From Chloroflexaceae bacterium (GTDB lineage Bacteria; Chloroflexota; Chloroflexia; Chloroflexales; Chloroflexaceae): a stretch of 64,000 nt of DNA. The first letter of the stretch is position 1. Every line of letters starts with the position of its first letter. The notes under the pieces are model-generated. The model had not been told where the DNA came from. It ran no database searches and worked only from the letters and a program-made list of their open reading frames with translations. Location: positions 124,001 to 188,000 of the forward strand of contig JANWYD010000008.1 of the NCBI GenBank assembly GCA_025057155.1, written 5' to 3'. Positions 54,091 to 61,881 of this stretch are shown piece after piece. The position numbers were made by a program, and so were the translations under genes.

Positions 54091-56478
54091 CTAACGCGCC
54101 ACCGGCTGCCGGCGCAGATAGGCGTTGCGAATGGCCCGCAGAACCTCTTCGAGTTCGAATGGCTTTCGCAGGACCTCGACGGCCCCCAGCCGGCGGGCCT
54201 CGTCAATCTGACTGCCGGTGGTCTGCCCGGTGAGCGCCACCACGCGCGCGTCCGGATCCAGGGCGCGCAGTTCGCGGAGCAGTTCCAACCCGCTCATACC
54301 CGGCATGGACAGGTCGGTGAGCACCACATCGAAGTCGCCGGCCCGGTAGGCGTCGAGGGCGGTCCGTCCATCGGAGCAGAGGGTCACCGTATGGCCGATC
54401 TGTTCCAGCAGCTTGCGCAGCGAGCGTCCGACCTGAACGTCGTCCTCGGCCAGCAACAGGCGCAGGGCGGGAAGCTCGGCCGGTTCGCGTTCGCTCTCGA
54501 TCAAGGCCGCCGCCTCTTCGGGCGTAGCGACTACCGGCAGGCGTATGCGCATCGTGGTGCCCTTGCCCGGCTCGCTCTCCACCTCGAACGCGCCGCCGTG
54601 GCTCTTCACGATGCCATAGGAGACCGAGAGACCCAGGCCGGTGCCGGGGGTGGCGCTGCCGCCCAGCGCGCCCTTGGTGGTAAAGAACGGCTCGAAGATC
54701 TTGTCGCGAATGCTTTCGGGGATGCCGCTGCCCGTATCGCTCACTTCCAGAACGATCTCGCGCTCGTCGCCCTCGAGGCGCACCGTCAGCGCGCCGCCCT
54801 GAGGTTTCATCGCGTCGCGGGCGTTGGTAAGCAGATTGAGGAAGACCTGGGCAAGTTGTCCGGCGTCGCAGATCGTGGGCGGTACCGGCTGGAGCTGGCG
54901 GACCACCTGGATGTGGTGCTTGCGCAGTTCCAGTTCCATCAGGGTGAGCGTGCCCTCAATGGCGTCATAGAGGTCGGCCAGTTCGCGGCGCGGCTCCTGC
55001 CGGCGGGCAAAGGTGAGCAGGCTGCCGGTGATGCTCTTGCCGCGCCTGCAGGTGTCTACCACCACCTTGAGCGCCTCGTTCTTACTCTCTTCGTCTTCCG
55101 CAGCCAGACCGAGCTGGGCGTAGCCGAGCATGCCCGCCAGGAGGTTATTGAACTCGTGAGCGATGCCCGCGGCGAACGTGCCCACTGCGGCCAGTTTCGA
55201 GGACTGGATCAACTCGGCCTGGGACTCCTGGAGCCGACGGAAGAGGCGCGCGTTGGCGATCACGGTGGCGGCCTGGCGGGCGAAGGCCATCAACACGCGC
55301 TGCTCATCTTCCCGCAGCCCGCGGATTTCGGCGAAGGTCAGACACACCGCGCCCATCACGCGCTTGTCGTCAACCAGGGGGATGCAGACCAGCGAGTTCC
55401 AGTACACGCCCTGGGTCAGCTCGGGCAGGGGCGCCAGGGTCTGGGTATGCTGGTCGGTGAACATCATCACCCGCTCACGGCTAAGCACGGCTTCATAGCT
55501 CCTGGGCAGAGGCACGGTGAAGGGTCCGGGCCCATTGGCGGCGACGGGCAGGTTATGCCAGGCCACCAGTTGCGGCGCCTGGTGATCATCGAGCAGCACG
55601 ACCCAGCCGTTGGTGGCGTTCATCTGGCTGGCCAGGCGATCCACCAGCACCTGGAGCATGGTGGGCACGTCACGGCTGGTAATCAGGGCGACCATCAGGT
55701 TCTGAAGGCGCTCCAGCTTCTCGGAGAGGGCGGTCGAGTTGCTGGCCATGGCTCGCAACTCGTTACTATAGCGCGCCACGTCGCTCTGATTGCGCAGGGC
55801 GTTCTGGAGGAGGACCATGGGCACGATGCCCAGGGCGATGGCGATGCCGCTGATTTGCCAGAGCAGAGCCAGCAGGCCGCCAAGGGGCGCCAGCAGGAAC
55901 ACGTACCAGGTCAATTCATCGCGGCGGGGGCGCAAGCCGACGCTGAGGGGCGTGCCGGCGCTGAGCCGGGCGAGCAGCGCTACGGCCCCGCGTTCCACGA
56001 GGTAGAAGACGGCGCCGGTGAGCAGCAGACCTCCCAGCGAGGCGAGCGACGTGTATGGCAGCGCATCACCGCCGGCGTCCACCGTCCAAGTGCCCACGTG
56101 GAGCGTTGCTACAGCCACGCCAGCGGCAGCCGCGAGCCAGCGCACGGCGACGGTCGAGAGCACGTTCCACCATTCCTGGTCGCGCGCCAGGGCTCCGCAG
56201 AGCGTGCCGAGCAGGATCGCCGCCAGCAGCGCCGGCCATGTGAGCGAAGTCAGCGCGCCGATCAGCACCGCCACAGCGATGGAGACGATCCGCCCGTCGT
56301 CCATCTCAAACGTGGTCAGATCGGCGACGGTCAGCATGACCGTGAAAATTAACGCCGCGAGGAACTCGGCGAGCGAAGGCGGGGCCCAGAGCAGGCGCAG
56401 GCCGACGCCGGCCACGACGAGCGCCAGCGCCCAGAGGCTGGCGAGATACCATTGTGCGCTGCGGGGCAGAACTCGCAT
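54091..56478 (-). CDS. Hybrid sensor histidine kinase with C-terminal receiver domain
   Basis: 795 residues from ATG 56478. About eight transmembrane segments (residues 8-230) precede a GAF domain (VALITSRDVPTMLQVLVDRLASQMNA...), a HisKA domain with GTFAAGIAHEFNNLLAGMLGYAQL as the phosphorylation site, an HATPase domain (VFLNLLTNARDAM, DTGSGIPESI, GTGLGLSVSYGIV) and a receiver domain with the phosphorylatable Asp in FDVVLTDLSMPGMSGLELL. It stands alone; the signal and output are unknown. A phosphorelay to a separate protein is possible because no DNA-binding domain is present. Confidence 0.93.
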   Translation of the reverse strand: MRVLPRSAQWYLASLWALALVVAGVGLRLLWAPPSLAEFLAALIFTVMLTVADLTTFEMDDGRIVSIAVAVLIGALTSLTWPALLAAILLGTLCGALARDQEWWNVLSTVAVRWLAAAAGVAVATLHVGTWTVDAGGDALPYTSLASLGGLLLTGAVFYLVERGAVALLARLSAGTPLSVGLRPRRDELTWYVFLLAPLGGLLALLWQISGIAIALGIVPMVLLQNALRNQSDVARYSNELRAMASNSTALSEKLERLQNLMVALITSRDVPTMLQVLVDRLASQMNATNGWVVLLDDHQAPQLVAWHNLPVAANGPGPFTVPLPRSYEAVLSRERVMMFTDQHTQTLAPLPELTQGVYWNSLVCIPLVDDKRVMGAVCLTFAEIRGLREDEQRVLMAFARQAATVIANARLFRRLQESQAELIQSSKLAAVGTFAAGIAHEFNNLLAGMLGYAQLGLAAEDEESKNEALKVVVDTCRRGKSITGSLLTFARRQEPRRELADLYDAIEGTLTLMELELRKHHIQVVRQLQPVPPTICDAGQLAQVFLNLLTNARDAMKPQGGALTVRLEGDEREIVLEVSDTGSGIPESIRDKIFEPFFTTKGALGGSATPGTGLGLSVSYGIVKSHGGAFEVESEPGKGTTMRIRLPVVATPEEAAALIESEREPAELPALRLLLAEDDVQVGRSLRKLLEQIGHTVTLCSDGRTALDAYRAGDFDVVLTDLSMPGMSGLELLRELRALDPDARVVALTGQTTGSQIDEARRLGAVEVLRKPFELEEVLRAIRNAYLRRQPVAR

Positions 56479-56702
56479 AAGCGCCTGATGAGCAACCTGA
56501 TTTCTCCACGCCCGTCTGGAAAAGCTCGCCGACGCGGCCCTCCAGGCCCGGCGCAGGCTTCAGGGCGAACGGTCTTGCTTGCCGGGCAAACGCCTTGTTT
56601 GTTTATACCAGCTTTTGTATGGTCTCATGGAGTCAGGAGACGGTTTCGAACTCCGCCACACCAGGTTAGCTACACTATACCGTAAGATTGTACGGCGCGC
56701 GA

Positions 56703-57563
56703 TTACGGGGTTGTAAGAAACGCGCGCACAATGGCATTGAAATGCTCGGGCCGTTCGTCCTGAACCAGCATGGAAGCGCGGTCGATTACCTCCAGGCGCG
56801 CGCCGCGGTTAGCCGCCAGAAAGGCGTCGGCCTGGCGCAGAGGGGTGGTTGTGGCCTGTTTGCCCCAGACGATCAGCACCGGCTGGCGCAGCCGCGGAAA
56901 GCTCTCGCGCACCGAGCAATTCAGCAACCCGGTCAGAAAACAGATCGGCGCGTAGTAGGCCCCCGGTCGGCGGCAAGTCAGGTAGAAGCCATCCACGGTC
57001 TCAGGCGTTATGCAGGCGGGATCGTAATAAGCCTGTGAACGCAGGAAGAGACTGGTGCTGGCGCGGCTGGTCAGGCCGTTATACAAACCACGACCGATAG
57101 GGCCGCGCAGCACCCGGTAGGCGGCCCAGCCCGCCGGTCCGGCCGGGTCGGCGAGTTGCTGGAGACCGGTTGGACATGCCAGCACCAGGGCGCTGACCCG
57201 TTCGGGCCAGCGATCGGCAGCAACGATGGCATAGGCTGCGCCGAGAGAGCTGGCGATCAGCGCCGCTGGCGCGCCGATGTGTTCCAGGACCGCGCCAATC
57301 TGGGCGATGTAGTCCTCGGCGCTATAGCTGCGGGCCGGGCGCTCGCTATTGCCGTAGCCCAGCAAGTCAACGGCGTGCACCGAGAAGGAGTCCTGGAGTT
57401 GCGCAAAAGGGGCGCGCATCTCGAAGACTGACGCAGCGGCGTTGATGCTATGAACGAGGAGCACGGGCCGTCCGCGGCCCGCACAGTACAGGGCGAGACG
57501 ATGCCCGTTCCAGTTCAGGGTGGCCGGCTCGACGGGGAGCAGGCGCAGCGGTTGAGTTGTCAT
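56703..57563 (-). CDS. Alpha/beta-hydrolase-fold protein with incomplete catalytic triad
   Basis: 286 residues from ATG 57563. The fold is clear: RPVLLVHSINAAASVFEMRAPFAQL, VDLLGYGNSERP, and the nucleophile elbow IASSLGAAYAIV. The positions that normally carry the catalytic Asp and His are changed: VLIVWGKQATTTP has Ala (A237) where D is expected, and VIDRASMLVQDERPEHF has Met (M265) where the GH pair should be. It may therefore be a binding protein or use an altered mechanism. It resembles plant/cyanobacterial hydrolases of the haloalkane-dehalogenase-like branch in overall layout. Confidence 0.85.
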   Translation of the reverse strand: MTTQPLRLLPVEPATLNWNGHRLALYCAGRGRPVLLVHSINAAASVFEMRAPFAQLQDSFSVHAVDLLGYGNSERPARSYSAEDYIAQIGAVLEHIGAPAALIASSLGAAYAIVAADRWPERVSALVLACPTGLQQLADPAGPAGWAAYRVLRGPIGRGLYNGLTSRASTSLFLRSQAYYDPACITPETVDGFYLTCRRPGAYYAPICFLTGLLNCSVRESFPRLRQPVLIVWGKQATTTPLRQADAFLAANRGARLEVIDRASMLVQDERPEHFNAIVRAFLTTP

Positions 57564-57740
57564 AGATGAAATATGAGTGCAGGCGCGGCATGCCACGCCC
57601 ATCGTGTGCGTGTCAGGAAGCGCTGCGCCGGGACTGATGCCGTGCCGCCTTCGGCGGTTGATCCGGGGCTTGCTCCGAGCATGGCGCATCGGCCCTGCGC
57701 AGTACGGGGGCGCGCTGCGCCCGCCGCGTCGTGATCAGTA

Positions 57741-57746
57741 TATAAT
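57741..57746 (+). promoter_or_regulatory. TATAAT -10 box suggesting a leaderless transcript
   Basis: The hexamer ends six bases before the GTG at 57753, the normal distance to a transcription start, and no ribosome site is visible before that GTG. Confidence 0.5.
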
Positions 57747-57752
57747 AGTGGC

Positions 57753-58424
57753 GTGGAACGTCAAACACAACCAGCGCCAGCCACCCTGGTATTCGAGGCG
57801 GCGCCCCTGGACGCCTACGCCCGCCGGCTCACGGCAGGGCTGGCCTATCTGGGGGGCCTGCTGATGCTGCCGTTGCTCTTCGCCTACCTGGCCAACCTGC
57901 GCTGGGAAGGGCTGATCGTGCCCGTAGCCCTGGCGGTGGCCGTGGCGGTATTCCTGCTGCTCACCTACGGCGCCCAGCCGCGCCGCTACGAGATTGACGC
58001 GCAGCACCTGGTGATTCGCCGGCGCTGGCTGCCGGCCCTGCGCGTGCCGCTGACGATCATCACCGGCGCCTCGCTGGCGTCGCATCTGGCCGACGCGCCC
58101 CGGCGCGGGGTGCGCTTCGCCTTCAATGCGGGGATCTTCGGCTATCAGGGGCCGTTCCGGCTCGCTCCGTTCGGCGAGGCGTTCTTTCTCGCCACCAATC
58201 TCGAACGCCTGGCAGCAGTGGGCCGCGAGGGGCGCCCGCCGCTTATTCTCAGCCCCGCTCGCCCGCGCGCCTTCGTCGAGGCGCTGAACGAGAGGCGCCT
58301 GCAACAGGCCCTCGAAGCCCTGGAGCGCAGCCGGCCCCGGCCACCTGAACCGGCGCCGGCTCCTACGGTCGAATCGGTGCTGGCGCAACCCTCCGGGTTG
58401 CGCCAGCGCTCTCCTTCTCCTTAA
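57753..58424 (+). CDS. PH-domain-like membrane protein of unknown function
   Basis: 223 residues from GTG 57753. Two transmembrane segments (AGLAYLGGLLMLPLLFAYLA and LIVPVALAVAVAVFLLLTYG) are followed by a bacterial PH-like beta domain (RRYEIDAQHLVIRRRWLPALRVPLTIITGASL...) and a Pro-rich tail. The last 15 codons run through a perfect hairpin repeat (58380-58406), so the C-terminus may have been extended by a repeat insertion. Function is unknown; such proteins sit at the inner membrane. Confidence 0.7.
   Translation: MERQTQPAPATLVFEAAPLDAYARRLTAGLAYLGGLLMLPLLFAYLANLRWEGLIVPVALAVAVAVFLLLTYGAQPRRYEIDAQHLVIRRRWLPALRVPLTIITGASLASHLADAPRRGVRFAFNAGIFGYQGPFRLAPFGEAFFLATNLERLAAVGREGRPPLILSPARPRAFVEALNERRLQQALEALERSRPRPPEPAPAPTVESVLAQPSGLRQRSPSP
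58380..58406. repeat. CTGGCGCAACCC hairpin inside a coding region
   Basis: CTGGCGCAACCC (58380-58391) and its exact complement GGGTTGCGCCAG (58395-58406) around TCC, within the 3' end of the PH-like gene. It may terminate transcription as well as encode the tail. Confidence 0.8.
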
Positions 58425-58495
58425 GCCAGCGCCCTCCTTAAGAAGGAGCCGCCACATATGGTGTCAGCACCCTCCTCAAAGAAGGAGATGCCACG

Positions 58496-59293
58496 ATGAC
58501 CGGTCCGCCGCCCGTTCTGCCGGAACTCGACCCGGCTAAACCGCCGCCGCCCGAGTATCTGCCGGACTATGAGCAGTTCATCACCGAAGATGACGCGCCC
58601 GTGGACAACTTCTTCTCCGAGAAGCAGCAACGCCTGCTGACCGAGCCGATCTACAGCGCCAACGCGGCGGCGCGCCTGGGGCGTCCCATTCTGGTGGCAG
58701 CGAACGTGGGCATCTTTTTCGGCGAAGGGCAGCCGGCGATCGTCCCGGATGTGCTGGTCAGCCTGGACGTGCATCTGCCTGACGATCTCTGGCTCAAGCC
58801 CAACCGCTCCTACTTCATCTGGCGCTTTGCCAAACCGCCAGACGCGGTGATCGAGATCGTCTCGAACCGCGAGGGCGGCGAGGTTGACCGCAAGCGGCAA
58901 CGCTACGCGCAGCTCGGTATTGGCTACTACCTGATCTTCGACCCGCAGCGGCAGCTTGGCGAGACGCCGGTGCAGTGCTTCGAGTTGCGCGGACGCACCT
59001 ATGTGCCCTGTGAGCGACTCTGGCTGACAGACGTGGGTCTGGGCGTCACCCTGTGGGAGGGGGTGTACGAGGGGGTGCGGGCGACCTGGCTGCGCTGGTG
59101 CGATGACCAGGGAGCGGTCATTCCGAGCGGCGCCGAACTTGTCGAACAGGAGCGCGAGCGGGCCGAGCGGGAGCGCGAGCGGGCCGAGCAGGAGCGGCAG
59201 CGGGCCGAACGAGAGCGGCAGCGGGCCGAGCGGCTGGCGGCGCGCCTGCGCGCCCTGGGGATTGACCCGGATGCGGAGAATGGCGGCGTTTGA
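58496..59293 (+). CDS. Uma2-family protein with C-terminal charged coiled coil
   Basis: 265 residues. The nuclease-like core shows LPDYEQFITEDDAPVDN, FGEGQPAIVPDVLVSLDV (PD motif), AVIEIVSNREGGEVDRKRQRYAQLGIGYYLIFDP and ELRGRTYVPCERLWL. The tail (about 215-250) is made of EQERERAERERERAEQERQR-type repeats, a probable helical coil for oligomerisation. The DNA repeat unit GAGCGGGCCGAGCGGGAGCGC is visible and may vary in copy number. It is related to the gene at 46284 only in the core. The ATG at 58496 has AAGGAGATG just upstream. Confidence 0.88.
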   Translation: MTGPPPVLPELDPAKPPPPEYLPDYEQFITEDDAPVDNFFSEKQQRLLTEPIYSANAAARLGRPILVAANVGIFFGEGQPAIVPDVLVSLDVHLPDDLWLKPNRSYFIWRFAKPPDAVIEIVSNREGGEVDRKRQRYAQLGIGYYLIFDPQRQLGETPVQCFELRGRTYVPCERLWLTDVGLGVTLWEGVYEGVRATWLRWCDDQGAVIPSGAELVEQERERAERERERAEQERQRAERERQRAERLAARLRALGIDPDAENGGV

Positions 59294-59315
59294 CGGACCT
59301 GTTTCGTCGGAATGA

Positions 59316-59903
59316 ATGGCAGTCACAGCTATGCGCTTTCCGCTCCTGGAACGTCTTGAGTTCCCTTGCGTCCTGGAACGTCTTGTGCCGGGGCAGCCGC
59401 ACCCCGATGGGCGCCGATATCTGCCGCTGGCGGTGCTCCGGCCCACGGGCGGCCCCGTTGATACTCCCTCGACCGTGCGCATCGGCGTGGTGGATCGCCA
59501 TCACCGGGTCCAGGAGAGCGGCGTGGGTCGCGCCGGCGCCGCGCGTCTGGTGTGCTCGCTGGGGGTGCTGCGGCCCCAGGAGAGGCCCCCGCGTCGCGGG
59601 CTGCGTCCGGAAAGCAGTTGGACGCCGCCCCGGGCCAGTCTGGCGCCGACGTTCTACGGGTATGTGCTTGAGGTTATTACCTGGGAAACCGGGCGTGGCA
59701 TGTTGCCGTATGAAACCCTCTACGCCGAACTCTTGCTGGACATCGGGCTGGGCACGGTGGGCCTGCGCACCGGCGCAACCGCCGATGACCTGGCCAGCGC
59801 CTTCGGCAGGGCGCGTTTAGAGCCGGGCGACGCAGTGGAACTTGCCCGCTCGCGGATTGATATTCTGGGGTTCGAGCCTGAGACTGGCGTGGATGCGGGA
59901 TGA
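59316..59903 (+). CDS. Hypothetical protein
   Basis: 195 residues from ATG 59316 (ATG 59331 is an alternative; neither has a strong ribosome site). I do not recognise a family. The sequence is mostly mixed beta-strand and loop (YLPLAVLRPTGG, IGVVDRHHRVQESG, YGYVLEVITWETGRGMLPYETLYAELLLDIGLG) with no signal peptide, membrane span or cysteine pattern. Its codon use resembles the neighbours. It begins 22 bases after the Uma2 gene and may be co-transcribed with it. Confidence 0.55.
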   Translation: MAVTAMRFPLLERLEFPCVLERLVPGQPHPDGRRYLPLAVLRPTGGPVDTPSTVRIGVVDRHHRVQESGVGRAGAARLVCSLGVLRPQERPPRRGLRPESSWTPPRASLAPTFYGYVLEVITWETGRGMLPYETLYAELLLDIGLGTVGLRTGATADDLASAFGRARLEPGDAVELARSRIDILGFEPETGVDAG

Positions 59904-59935
59904 GCATGGACTTCTCGCGGGAGGGGCGGGGAGCT

Positions 59936-60105
59936 CTCAGGTGTAGGGTTTTTCAAGCGAAAAGGGGTTTTTGGCATTTCAATGCGCTTACGATCCTCAC
60001 CCCCCGCTCCCCTCTCCCGCGCGCGGGAGAGGGGAGCGGGGGGCGTTCTAATGCCCTGGATGGCGCATGCGACGCGAGCATGCGCCGGAAAACCCTACAC
60101 CTGAG
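59936..60105. mobile_element. MITE-like element, copy A (170 bases)
   Basis: CTCAGGTGTAGGGTTTTTC (59936-59954) and GGAAAACCCTACACCTGAG (60087-60105) are terminal inverted repeats matching at 18 of 19 positions. The interior has GCATTTCAATGCGCTTACGA, a CTCCCCTCTCCCGCGCGCGG hairpin and GCATGCGACGCGAGCATGCG. Copy B at 44125-44292 is inverted relative to it. No transposase is encoded, so it would depend on one supplied from elsewhere. No clear target-site duplication was seen. Confidence 0.85.
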
Positions 60106-60156
60106 AAGGGACGGGGAGGGCTTCGCCCTCTCAGCCCCTTCTGTTCGGCAGGGGCG

Positions 60157-60176
60157 CGGGGAAACCCGGTTCCCCA
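60157..60176. repeat. Dispersed palindrome (GGGGAAACCCGGTTCCCC)
   Basis: Copy located just right of MITE-like copy A. Further copies: 61615-61632 and 63925-63943. Confidence 0.8.
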
Positions 60177-60183
60177 TCTCTCC

Positions 60184-61518
60184 CTACTCCCCCGCCAGGG
60201 CCAGCAATACCTCGATGAGCAACTGCCCGTGGCGCGCCAGGTCCTCCAGCGGGATGTGCTCGTCGGGACCGAAGAGAGCGCTGTCGGGGCGGGCTACGCC
60301 GACCGAGGCGCAGGGCATCGGATGGGCTTCAACGAAGGGTTGCAGCGGCAGAGCAAAGGCTCCCGCCGGAGCAACAGGTAGCATGACCCCGTGCACCACT
60401 GCTCCAGCCGCGGCAAGCTGGCGAATGAACGGCGCGTCGGGCGGGGTGCGGGCGGGCGAGTAGCCTCCGGGCAACACCTCCAGCGTCACGTCGGTGAAGC
60501 CCTTCTCATCGAGGTGGGCGCGCACCAGACGGGCGATCTCGGCAGGGTGCTGATTGGGCGCCAGATGAAAGTCGAGCGCGGCCTCGGCGCCGGCGGGCAG
60601 CACCGCCAGGTCGCCTTCGGGAAAGGAGCGAATCGCGCTGAGGTTGCAGGTGGGCAACGTCACCTCGGCGCGCACCAGGGGCGCGCCCTGCATGCCGAAG
60701 AGGAACCCGGCGGCGCCCCAGGCGGCCAGGCGCCCCGCTTCGTCGAGTTTGAGCTGGCGCAGCAGGGCGTTTTCCTCGCGCGACGGCCCCTCCACACTAT
60801 CGTAGAAACCGGGGATGCGGATGTCTTCGTCTTCGCCCTTGATCGCCGCCAGGGCCCAGGTGAGCCGCCACAGGGGGTTGGGCAGGGTGGAGGCCGCCCC
60901 GGGAGGCAGGGGATGCGCCGGTCCTTGGGCGCGCAGGCGCACCTGCAACAACCCTTTGCTGCCGCTATAGCACAGCGGCGCGCCGCTGGCGGCACGGTCT
61001 CCTACGCTGCCGAGACAGGCGTCAGCGCGCAGGATGGGGCCGTGGGCGGCGATGGCCGCCGCCAGGCCCGGCGAGCCGATCAGCCCGCCGCCGTCGGCAA
61101 CCACGGTCACGCCGCAGGGCAGGTCGCCCTCGTCGGCGATCATTGCCGCCAGGGCTTGCAGGTGCGCCGCCAGCGGCCCCTTGCCCTCGGCCACGCCCCG
61201 CCCATACACCGCTCCGTCGCGCTCGGCCAGTTGGAAGGGATCGTGGGACCAGGCGCGCCATGGCCCCGGTGGAGGAGCATCGAAACGGTGATAGAGCAGC
61301 AACGTGCGAGGTGTGCGACCCGCGCGGCGGCCGATCACCACCGGCGGCCCGTGCCCATCCACGCGATACACCTGCATGCCCAGGCGTCGCAACAGGGTGG
61401 CAATCAGGTTTGCGCTGCGCGCCAGTTCGTCGGGGCGCCCGACGCTCGAAGGCTGCGCACAGAGCGTCCGCAGGCAATCCACGATCGCAGCGGCCAGCAT
61501 GGACATTGACGCTGACAC
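60184..61518 (-). CDS. M20-family peptidase homologue lacking the metal-binding residues
   Basis: 444 residues from ATG 61518. The M20 dipeptidase layout is clear: LLLYHRFDAPPPGPWRAWSHDPF, VYGRGVAEGKGPLAAHLQAL, VTVVADGGGLIGSPGL and a final GPDEHIPLEDL, with a lid domain in the middle. The catalytic residues are altered: the usual GHYD is HRFD (R78 for the zinc His), GRGxxDDKG has E111 for the bridging Asp, EGEEEIGS reads DGGGLIGS (G144 and G145 for the two Glu) and the last His ligand is F416. It is most likely an inactive relative with a binding or scaffolding role. Confidence 0.85.
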   Translation of the reverse strand: MSASMSMLAAAIVDCLRTLCAQPSSVGRPDELARSANLIATLLRRLGMQVYRVDGHGPPVVIGRRAGRTPRTLLLYHRFDAPPPGPWRAWSHDPFQLAERDGAVYGRGVAEGKGPLAAHLQALAAMIADEGDLPCGVTVVADGGGLIGSPGLAAAIAAHGPILRADACLGSVGDRAASGAPLCYSGSKGLLQVRLRAQGPAHPLPPGAASTLPNPLWRLTWALAAIKGEDEDIRIPGFYDSVEGPSREENALLRQLKLDEAGRLAAWGAAGFLFGMQGAPLVRAEVTLPTCNLSAIRSFPEGDLAVLPAGAEAALDFHLAPNQHPAEIARLVRAHLDEKGFTDVTLEVLPGGYSPARTPPDAPFIRQLAAAGAVVHGVMLPVAPAGAFALPLQPFVEAHPMPCASVGVARPDSALFGPDEHIPLEDLARHGQLLIEVLLALAGE

Positions 61519-61614
61519 AGAGGCTCCTGCACTGAACGCACGGGGGCTATCGCGGTTTGCCCATTATAGCACGGCGGGTTGAGGATCAAAGCCCGCCGCC
61601 CTGGGCGGGGAGGC

Positions 61615-61632
61615 GGGGAAACCTGGTTTCCC
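61615..61632. repeat. Dispersed palindrome (GGGGAAACCTGGTTTCCC)
   Basis: Copy between the M20-like gene and the SBP5 promoter. Confidence 0.85.
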
Positions 61633-61667
61633 ACACCCCCCCAATCAGGCGTCGAGGCGGCGACAAT

Positions 61668-61696
61668 TTGACAGTCGTTATGCCCGTTCGTATAAT
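61668..61696 (+). promoter_or_regulatory. Consensus sigma-70 promoter of the SBP5 gene
   Basis: TTGACA (61668-61673), 17 bases, TATAAT (61691-61696): both hexamers are exact consensus. A second candidate (TTGACG 61778-61783, 18 bases, TAGACT 61802-61807) lies closer to the gene. Confidence 0.85.
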
Positions 61697-61881
61697 CACC
61701 CGAACATTTTTCGGCAGAAAGATGATCCGGCGGGCCGTCTCTACCGCGCCGCACCCGTGGATGTCAGTCACGGGCGTTTGACGCCATCCCCGGTTTTCGG
61801 CTAGACTCTCTCCATCCCCGTAGCAAGGCTCGCAGCGCGCGGGCCGCACAACAGATGCTCAAAAAGGAGGTTCACACGGCA

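Noticed and set aside
56620-56670. GGTTTCGAACTCC-like text resembling a tRNA T-arm
   Set aside because: No acceptor, D or anticodon stem can be drawn around it on either strand.
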